From contig NZ_DDHJ01000001.1 in assembly GCF_002338065.1 (NCBI RefSeq), forward strand, positions 124,001 through 188,000: 64,000 nt of DNA. The letters are read 5' to 3'. The position numbers and the translations under genes were made by a program. This stretch comes from Pseudomonas sp. UBA1879 (GTDB taxonomy: Bacteria > Pseudomonadota > Gammaproteobacteria > Pseudomonadales > Pseudomonadaceae). Below the pieces are notes generated by a model, which saw nothing but the letters and a program-made list of their open reading frames with translations, did no database searches and was not told the origin of the DNA. This document shows, one piece after another, positions 58,655 to 64,000 of this stretch (within the stretch, counting starts at the first letter, position 1; the number at the start of each line of letters is the position of its first letter).

Positions 58655-61600
58655 ATGCGTTTCAACCTTTCCGAATGGGCCCTGCACAATCGACAGATGG
58701 TCCTGTACCTCATGATTCTGCTGGCCGCCGTCGGCGCGCTTTCTTACACCAAATTGGGACAAAGCGAAGACCCGCCGTTCACCTTCAAGGCCATGGTCAT
58801 TCGTACGTTGTGGCCGGGAGCCAGCGCTGAGGAGGTGTCGCGCCAGGTCACCGACCGCATTGAAAAGAAGCTGATGGAAACCGGCGATTACGAGCGCATC
58901 GTCTCGTTCTCGCGGCCCGGTGAGTCTCAGGTGACGTTCATGGCGCGGGATTCCCTCGTCTCGGCCAGACTCCCCGAGCTGTGGTATCAGATCCGCAAAA
59001 AGATCGGCGACATCCGCGCCACCCTGCCGCCTGGGGTGCAAGGGCCGTTTTTCAACGACGAGTTTGGAACCACCTTCGGCAATATCTACGCGCTGACCGG
59101 CGAAGGTTTCGACTATGCCGTGCTCAAGGATTACGCCGACCGCATCCAGATTCAGCTGCAACGGGTCAAGGACGTGGGCAAGGTCGAGCTGATCGGGCTG
59201 CAGGACGAGAAGATCTGGATCGAGCTTTCGAACGTCAAACTCGCGACCCTGGGCCTGCCGCTGCAAGCCGTGCAGCAAGCACTGGAAGCCCAGAATGCGG
59301 TCGTCGCTGCGAGCTTCTTCGAGACGCCCAGCGAGCGCATTCAACTGCGGGTGACGGGGCGTTTTCAGACCGTCGATGAAATTCGCAACTTCCCGATTCG
59401 CGTGGGTGATCGCACGTTCCGCATCAGCGACTTGGCCGATGTGCGCCGAGGTTTCAACGATCCGCCTGCGCCAGAAATGCGCTTCATGGGGCAGAATGCG
59501 ATAGGCCTGGCCGTGGCGATGAAGGATGGCGGCGACATCCTGGTGCTGGGGCGTGCGCTGGAAACCGAGTTCGCTCGCCTGCAGAACAATCTCCCGGCGG
59601 GCATGACGCTGAGCAAGGTCTCCGATCAGCCCGCCGCGGTGAAAACCAGCGTCGGCGAGTTCGTGCAGGTCCTCGCTGAAGCCTTGGGCATTGTGCTGTT
59701 GGTGAGTTTCTTCTCCCTCGGCGTACGCACCGGCATGGTGGTGGCGCTGGCGATTCCAGTGGTGCTGGCGATGACCTTCGCCACCATGTATTACCTCGGC
59801 ATCGGTCTGCACAAGATTTCCCTCGGCGCGTTGGTCCTGGCGTTGGGGTTGCTGGTGGACGACGCGATCATCGCCGTGGAGATGATGGCGATCAAAATGG
59901 AGCAGGGTTATGACCGGCTTAAAGCGGCCAGCTTCGCCTGGACCAGCACTGCATTCCCGATGCTCACCGGCACGCTGATCACCGCAGCAGGCTTTCTGCC
60001 CATCGCGACTGCGCAGTCCAGCACTGGCGAATACACCCGCTCGATCTTTCAGGTAGTGACCATCGCCCTGCTGGCGTCGTGGGTCGCGGCGGTGGTGTTC
60101 GTGCCGTACCTGGGCGAGCGTCTGTTGCCGGATCTGGCCAAAATCCACGCCGCCAAACACGGCGCTGGACCAGACGCGCCGGACCCTTATGGCACCCCGT
60201 TCTATAAGCGTGTGCGAGGTCTGGTGGGCTGGTGCGTGCGGCGCCGCAAAACGGTGATCGTGCTGACCATCGCCTTGTTCGCCCTGTCGATTTTCAGCTT
60301 CCGCTTCGTGCCGCAGCAGTTCTTCCCGGCCTCGGGACGACTGGAGCTGATGGTCGACCTCAAGCTGGCCGAAGGCGCCTCGCTCAGCAATACCGCCGAG
60401 CAGGTCAAGCGCCTGGAGGCCATGCTCAAATCCCACGCCGGGGTCGAGAATTATGTGGCCTATGTCGGGACCGGCTCGCCGCGCTTCTACCTGCCGCTGG
60501 ATCAACAACTGCCGGCGGCGAGCTTCGCTCAGTTCGTCGTGCTGGCGAAAACCATCGAAGACCGCGAGGCCCTGCGCACCTGGCTGATTCAGACGCTCGA
60601 CGAACAATTTCCGATGCTGCGCCCTCGGGTCACGCGTCTGGAAAACGGCCCGCCCGTGGGCTACCCGGTGCAGTTTCGCGTGACTGGCGAACACATCGAT
60701 GAAGTGCGGGCGCTGGCGCGCAAGGTTGCGGCGAAAGTGCGCGAGAACCCGCACGTAGTCAATGTGCACCTGGACTGGGAAGAGCCGAGCAAAGTCGTCT
60801 ACCTCAATGTCGATCAGGACCGGGCTCGCGCGCTCGGCGTGACCACGGCGGACCTGTCGAGCTTCCTGCAAAGCCAGTTGACCGGTTCCAGCGTGAGCCA
60901 GTATCGCGAGGACGACAAACTGATCGAAATTCTGCTGCGCGGCACCGAGCAGGAGCGCCACGATTTGGGCGGCCTGGCGAGCCTGGCGGTGCCCACCGCC
61001 AACGGCAGCAGCGTCGCGCTGTCGCAAGTGGCCACGCTGGAATACGGTTTCGAAGAAGGGGTCATCTGGCACCGCAATCGGCTGCCGAACGTCACCATTC
61101 GCGCCGACATCTATGGCAAGGAGCAACCCGCGACGCTGGTCAATCAGATACTGCCAACGCTGGATGACGTGCGCGCTCAATTGCCGGATGGCTATCTGTT
61201 GGAGGTCGGCGGCACCGTCGAAGACTCCACCCGCGGGCAGAACTCGGTGAATGCTGGCGTGCCGCTGTTCATCGTCGTCGTGCTGACGTTGCTGATGATC
61301 CAGCTGCGCAGTTTCTCACGCACGTTCATGGTGTTTCTGACAGCGCCTCTGGGCCTGATCGGCGTGACCCTGTTCCTGCTGATCTTCCGCCAGCCCTTCG
61401 GCTTCGTTGCCATGCTTGGCACCATTGCGTTGTCGGGGATGATCATGCGCAACTCGGTGATTCTGGTGGACCAGATCGAACAGGACATCGCCGCAGGCCT
61501 CGATCGCTGGCAAGCCATCATCGAAGCCACGGTTCGCCGCTTCCGCCCGATTGTGCTGACGGCCCTCGCTGCCGTGCTGGCCATGATCCCGCTGTCGCGC

Positions 61601-61732
61601 AGTGTGTTCTTCGGCCCGATGGCGGTGGCGATCATGGGCGGGTTGATCGTCGCGACCGCGCTGACGCTGCTGTTTTTGCCCGCGCTGTATGCGGCGTGGT
61701 TCAGGGTGAATGAACGTGAAACTCCGAGCTGA
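58655..61732 (+). CDS. RND efflux pump permease (AcrB/HAE1 superfamily)
   Basis: 1025 residues, 12 predicted helices with two large periplasmic loops. Helix 1 MVLYLMILLAAVGALSYTKL followed by GQSEDPPFTFKAMVIRTLWP; helix 4 region GALVLALGLLVDDAIIAVEM with the proton-relay Asp pair; ASFAWTSTAFPMLTGTLITA; C-terminal FVAMLGTIALSGMIMRNSVI. The GQSEDP start places it in the branch of pumps related to P. aeruginosa TriC/MexK-like and other poorly studied systems rather than MexB. Substrate unknown. No outer-membrane channel gene follows, so it probably uses a shared one (e.g. OprM/TolC type). Confidence 0.93.
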   Translation: MRFNLSEWALHNRQMVLYLMILLAAVGALSYTKLGQSEDPPFTFKAMVIRTLWPGASAEEVSRQVTDRIEKKLMETGDYERIVSFSRPGESQVTFMARDSLVSARLPELWYQIRKKIGDIRATLPPGVQGPFFNDEFGTTFGNIYALTGEGFDYAVLKDYADRIQIQLQRVKDVGKVELIGLQDEKIWIELSNVKLATLGLPLQAVQQALEAQNAVVAASFFETPSERIQLRVTGRFQTVDEIRNFPIRVGDRTFRISDLADVRRGFNDPPAPEMRFMGQNAIGLAVAMKDGGDILVLGRALETEFARLQNNLPAGMTLSKVSDQPAAVKTSVGEFVQVLAEALGIVLLVSFFSLGVRTGMVVALAIPVVLAMTFATMYYLGIGLHKISLGALVLALGLLVDDAIIAVEMMAIKMEQGYDRLKAASFAWTSTAFPMLTGTLITAAGFLPIATAQSSTGEYTRSIFQVVTIALLASWVAAVVFVPYLGERLLPDLAKIHAAKHGAGPDAPDPYGTPFYKRVRGLVGWCVRRRKTVIVLTIALFALSIFSFRFVPQQFFPASGRLELMVDLKLAEGASLSNTAEQVKRLEAMLKSHAGVENYVAYVGTGSPRFYLPLDQQLPAASFAQFVVLAKTIEDREALRTWLIQTLDEQFPMLRPRVTRLENGPPVGYPVQFRVTGEHIDEVRALARKVAAKVRENPHVVNVHLDWEEPSKVVYLNVDQDRARALGVTTADLSSFLQSQLTGSSVSQYREDDKLIEILLRGTEQERHDLGGLASLAVPTANGSSVALSQVATLEYGFEEGVIWHRNRLPNVTIRADIYGKEQPATLVNQILPTLDDVRAQLPDGYLLEVGGTVEDSTRGQNSVNAGVPLFIVVVLTLLMIQLRSFSRTFMVFLTAPLGLIGVTLFLLIFRQPFGFVAMLGTIALSGMIMRNSVILVDQIEQDIAAGLDRWQAIIEATVRRFRPIVLTALAAVLAMIPLSRSVFFGPMAVAIMGGLIVATALTLLFLPALYAAWFRVNERETPS

Positions 61733-61798
61733 TGCAGGGGCAGGTATGCCCGTAGCCTGGCAGTGAGGCTGCTCTGATCTTCAGCCAGCCACATTGCA

Positions 61799-61891
61799 TG
61801 TGGGAGTGAGCTTGCTCACGAAAGCGCCGGTCCGGTCAGCCATTTTTTCGGCGCATGGATCTCCCTCTTCGTGAGCAAGCCCACTCCCACA
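61799..61891. repeat. REP palindrome with 24-base arms
   Basis: TGTGGGAGTGAGCTTGCTCA starts at 61799 and its near-exact complement ends at 61891. It is the main feature of the 330-bp gap 61733-62062; the rest holds an AT-rich patch near 61990 (CCTATATT) that may be the promoter of the next gene. Confidence 0.82.
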
Positions 61892-62062
61892 GAAGGGGGG
61901 TGAGTCCTTGATCGCCCCCTCCGGTGGTTTGTAGCTTGCTAAAGGCTGAACAAACCTACCGTTGCACTTCTCGCCCTCACGAATTTTTCCTATATTCGCG
62001 CCGCCAGCCTTCGGCTGCTCAACCCCCATCCGAGTCCATGTCGTTTCAGGCGATAGAAGTCC

Positions 62063-62629
62063 ATGTCCGAATCCTTCGAAGTCCCCAGCCCTCACGAGCA
62101 TCATGTCGAGCACGCGCACATCACGGGGGATCGGTTTGCCGGGAGGATCGCGGTCATGACGGCGATCATGGCGACGGTCGGTGCGCTGTTGAGTTATCAG
62201 GCCGGTTCGAGCGAAAGCGAAGCGGCCATGGACAAGAACAACGCGGCGATCAAGAAAACCGAGGCGTCGAATCAGTGGAATTACTACCAGGCCAAGTCCA
62301 GTCGCGAAAATCTTGCGGATCTGGCCAGTCACATGCCGGGTATGGACACGGCGCATTACGTGGCTGAGGTGCAGCGCTATAAAGCCGATAAAGAGGCGGC
62401 GAGAACCAAGGCCGAGGCATTGGAAGCGCAAGCCGAAGCGTGGGACGAAAAATCCGAGCGCCTGTTGCATTCCCACCATCGCTGGGCGCAGGCGATGATG
62501 GCGATTCAGATGGCCATTTCCCTTGCCGCGATCACCTTGCTCACACGCAAAGAGTGGCTTCAGAAAACCGCGTACGGCGCAGGTGGCGTCAGTGTCTTGC
62601 TCGGCGTGATGGCGTGGCTGCATCTCTGA
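62063..62629 (+). CDS. DUF4337 domain-containing membrane protein
   Basis: 188 residues. N-terminal His-rich cytoplasmic part (HEHHVEHAHITGDR), one helix (~29-47, IAVMTAIMATVGALLSYQAG), a charged coiled-coil segment (~50-140: NNAAIKKTEASNQWNYYQAK; KADKEAARTKAEALEAQAEA) and two closing hydrophobic segments (AMMAIQMAISLAAITLL; AYGAGGVSVLLGVMAWLHL). This fits DUF4337, a family without known function. Start at 62063. Followed by a bidirectional terminator. Confidence 0.85.
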   Translation: MSESFEVPSPHEHHVEHAHITGDRFAGRIAVMTAIMATVGALLSYQAGSSESEAAMDKNNAAIKKTEASNQWNYYQAKSSRENLADLASHMPGMDTAHYVAEVQRYKADKEAARTKAEALEAQAEAWDEKSERLLHSHHRWAQAMMAIQMAISLAAITLLTRKEWLQKTAYGAGGVSVLLGVMAWLHL

Positions 62630-62643
62630 ACGCAGCCTTTGAA

Positions 62644-62676
62644 AAAGCCCCGGCACTTCGCAGTGTCGGGGCGTTT
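62644..62676. terminator. Bidirectional Rho-independent terminator
   Basis: AGCCCCGGCACT (62646-62657) / AGTGTCGGGGC (62662-62672), four-base loop, one mismatch; TTTT follows on the plus strand and TTTTT on the minus strand. Serves the convergent DUF4337 and DUF4197 genes. Confidence 0.88.
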
Positions 62677-62699
62677 TGCTGCTTGCTGAACGAGGTCGA

Positions 62700-63389
62700 T
62701 CACAACGCGCCAAACACCTTCTTCGCCAGGCTGGTCGCCGCTGCGGCCGGGTTGGCGCGGATGCTCTCTTCCTGCTTGGCGATCATTTCGAAGAGGCCGT
62801 CGAGGGCTTTTTCGGTCACGTAGCCTTCAACGTTGGAATCCTTGGCATCCAACACGCCCAGGCTCGCTGCCTTGCCCGCGAAGGCGTTGTAGCGCTGCGC
62901 CAGACCCACTTTGTCGGTCGCCTGCTTGACGATGGGCAGGAACTTGGCGCGGATCTGCTCGCGGCTGGATGTGTTCAGGTACTGAGTGGCTGAATCCTTG
63001 CCGCCGGTCAGGACACCCTTGGCATCCGCCACGCTCATCTTCTTCACGGCATCTACCAGAATCGCCTGGGCCTGCGGTACGGCGGCTTCAGCGGCCTGGT
63101 TCATGCTGGTTTCCAGCTGATCCACTTGCGTCCCCATGCCCAGCAGCTTCATCTTGCTCGCCACTTTGCCCAGCTTGCCCGGCAGCTCGATGCGCACGTC
63201 CTTGTTATTGCTGAACCCGCCCGGCACCCCCAGTTGCTTGACGGCAATCTGCGCGCCTTGAGTCAGGGCGTCCTTGAGGCCACCGGTCGCGTCCGATTGC
63301 GAAAGGTCACCCAGCGACAGCGCAAAGGCATTGGCCGAGAGCAACAACCCGGCAAACAGGCCAGTGAACGAGAGAGAGCGAAGCAGCAT
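62700..63389 (-). CDS. DUF4197 domain-containing periplasmic protein
   Basis: 229 residues with signal peptide (MLLRSLSFTGLFAGLLLSAN-AFA). The mature helical part matches DUF4197: GLKDALTQGAQIAVKQLGVP, IELPGKLGKVASKMKLLGMG, AILVDAVKKMSVADAKGVLT, VTEKALDGLFEMIAKQEESI. Function unknown. Start at 63389 with AGGACC upstream. Follows the YbaY-type gene by 45 bp and is probably co-transcribed with it. Confidence 0.88.
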   Translation of the reverse strand: MLLRSLSFTGLFAGLLLSANAFALSLGDLSQSDATGGLKDALTQGAQIAVKQLGVPGGFSNNKDVRIELPGKLGKVASKMKLLGMGTQVDQLETSMNQAAEAAVPQAQAILVDAVKKMSVADAKGVLTGGKDSATQYLNTSSREQIRAKFLPIVKQATDKVGLAQRYNAFAGKAASLGVLDAKDSNVEGYVTEKALDGLFEMIAKQEESIRANPAAAATSLAKKVFGAL

Positions 63390-63434
63390 GGGTAAGGTCC
63401 TATTGCGAGGTGAAGAAAATCGGGTCAAGGCCGC

Positions 63435-63836
63435 TTAGTTCGCCGGGTTCACACGAATCTTGACCCGTGGTTTATCTTCCAGCGTCAGGTCCACGGTGTA
63501 GCGTTCGGTGCTGATCAGTAACAGCTTGCCATCGACTTCAATGCGCGCGCTGACGGCATAGGTGTGGCCCGGTTTGACCTGCTGCTGATCGTAGGTCAGA
63601 TGAAAGGGTAACGGTACCTGGCCTTTGATCGGGCCGCTTTCGCTGGCCAATGTCTGCGCGGGGGCATCCGCCAGAGAGACATCTTGCAGCGTGACTTTCA
63701 ATGTTGCAGTCGGCGGCAGGGCCATGCGTTGCAGGTAAAACACTTCGCCGTCCAGCGTGCCTTTCATGTTGTCCGGCGCATGACCGGCGCAGGCGGCCAG
63801 GACGGTGGTGGCCAAGGCCAGGATCAGACGTTTCAT
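63435..63836 (-). CDS. YbaY family lipoprotein
   Basis: 133 residues. Lipobox LAAC after MKRLILALATTVLAAC; the mature domain (GTLDGEVFYLQRMALPPTAT; LKVTLQDVSLADAPAQTLAS; IPFHLTYDQ-like LPFHLTYDQQQVKPGHTYAV; SARIEVDGKLLLISTERYTV) is the YscW/YbaY beta-sandwich found in small outer-membrane lipoproteins and type III pilotins. Start at 63836 preceded by GGAGA; an in-frame ATG five codons upstream lacks one. Likely first of a two-gene operon with the DUF4197 gene. Confidence 0.85.
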   Translation of the reverse strand: MKRLILALATTVLAACAGHAPDNMKGTLDGEVFYLQRMALPPTATLKVTLQDVSLADAPAQTLASESGPIKGQVPLPFHLTYDQQQVKPGHTYAVSARIEVDGKLLLISTERYTVDLTLEDKPRVKIRVNPAN

Positions 63837-63899
63837 CAGGTGCTTCTCCATGTCACAAAGGGGGCGTGCCCGCAGATGCCGATCAACGAGCGCAGGGGC

Positions 63900-64000
63900 T
63901 CAGACACTTGGGCCTGCGTCTAAGACCTCTTCATCGCGGTGCAGTGCCACTTGGCGAATCGACAATCGGATTTCCGCCGGCAACACCCGCTTGGCGGCCC
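63900..64000 (-). CDS. C-terminal end of an unidentified protein (partial)
   Basis: The last ~32 codons of a leftward open frame entering from the right edge: AAKRVLPAEIRLSIRQVALH followed by RDEEVLDAGPSV and TGA. The codon choice (G/C third positions) and placement 63 bases before the YbaY gene on the same strand support a real gene end. No family can be named from this fragment. Confidence 0.5.
   Translation of the reverse strand, partial: AAKRVLPAEIRLSIRQVALHRDEEVLDAGPSV

Noticed and set aside
57530..61180. A 1216-codon open frame on the minus strand across the RND efflux genes
   Set aside because: It is a mirror of the adaptor and pump genes in high-GC DNA; its translation is His/Gln/Arg-rich with no domain, while the plus strand encodes complete RND proteins.

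Overview
The window is about 60% GC chromosome from a gamma-proteobacterium, almost certainly a Pseudomonas of the fluorescens/syringae side of the genus. Evidence: a complete wsp surface-sensing operon, the blocks ffh-rpsP-rimM-trmD-rplS, xerD-dsbC-hom-thrC, yaeQ-recJ, wspR-prfB-lysS and ppc-adk-tsaB in the order I remember from P. aeruginosa (read from right to left on the PAO1 map), and many Pseudomonas-type REP palindromes (GTGGGAGC.., GTAGGAGC..). No rRNA, tRNA, integrase, transposase or CRISPR array was found; this is core chromosome with small accessory pockets.

Layout. 1-2.6 kb: a cut-off MFS transporter, a CorB-type CBS protein and the CcsA-like membrane protein YpjD, all leftward. 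2.8-6.4 kb: SRP GTPase Ffh, then S16, RimM, TrmD and L19. 6.6-11.4 kb: XerD, DsbC and the threonine pair Hom-ThrC. 11.5-15.6 kb: an accessory pocket with a BvgS-like tandem Venus-flytrap receptor whose kinase part is missing, a DUF3509 protein and a TIGR02285 solute-binding protein. 15.8-19.4 kb: YaeQ, RecJ and an Old Yellow Enzyme. 19.4-22.1 kb: a 217-bp tandem repeat array that runs into the stop codon of a soluble hybrid histidine kinase. 22.3-28.1 kb: a leftward ydcSTUV-patD operon (ABC uptake plus gamma-aminobutyraldehyde dehydrogenase) broken up by palindromes. 28.5-30.1 kb: a DUF533 protein and a second tandem array (252-bp period).

30.1-38.7 kb: wspABCDEFR, a chemosensory pathway that senses surface contact and ends in the diguanylate cyclase WspR. 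39-41.7 kb: prfB with its programmed +1 frameshift, and lysS. 41.9-45.9 kb: TetR regulator, lipoprotein, QEGLA-motif (DUF1704) metallopeptidase-like protein, a lipoprotein hydrolase and a small membrane protein. 46.3-48.2 kb (leftward): an OmpA-like lipoprotein/DUF4398 pair and a small conserved protein. 48.5-55 kb: Ppc, Adk, TsaB, then a DUF72 and an extensin-like protein. 55-62.6 kb: an unknown protein with an internal duplication, RsmJ, a TetR/RND efflux module with a visible operator, and a DUF4337 membrane protein. 62.7-64 kb (leftward): DUF4197 and YbaY-type envelope proteins and the end of one unidentified gene.

The items I think most deserve a second look are the QEGLA protein, which carries an HExxxH plus QEGLA signature like the tubulin tyrosine carboxypeptidases; the flytrap receptor with a histidine-less, truncated transmitter; the two long tandem repeat arrays sharing one palindrome family; and the 209-residue unknown protein built from a duplicated PLFLPIAEFEWDLA module. 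All identifications were made by reading translations and comparing them with remembered families; no database search was run.
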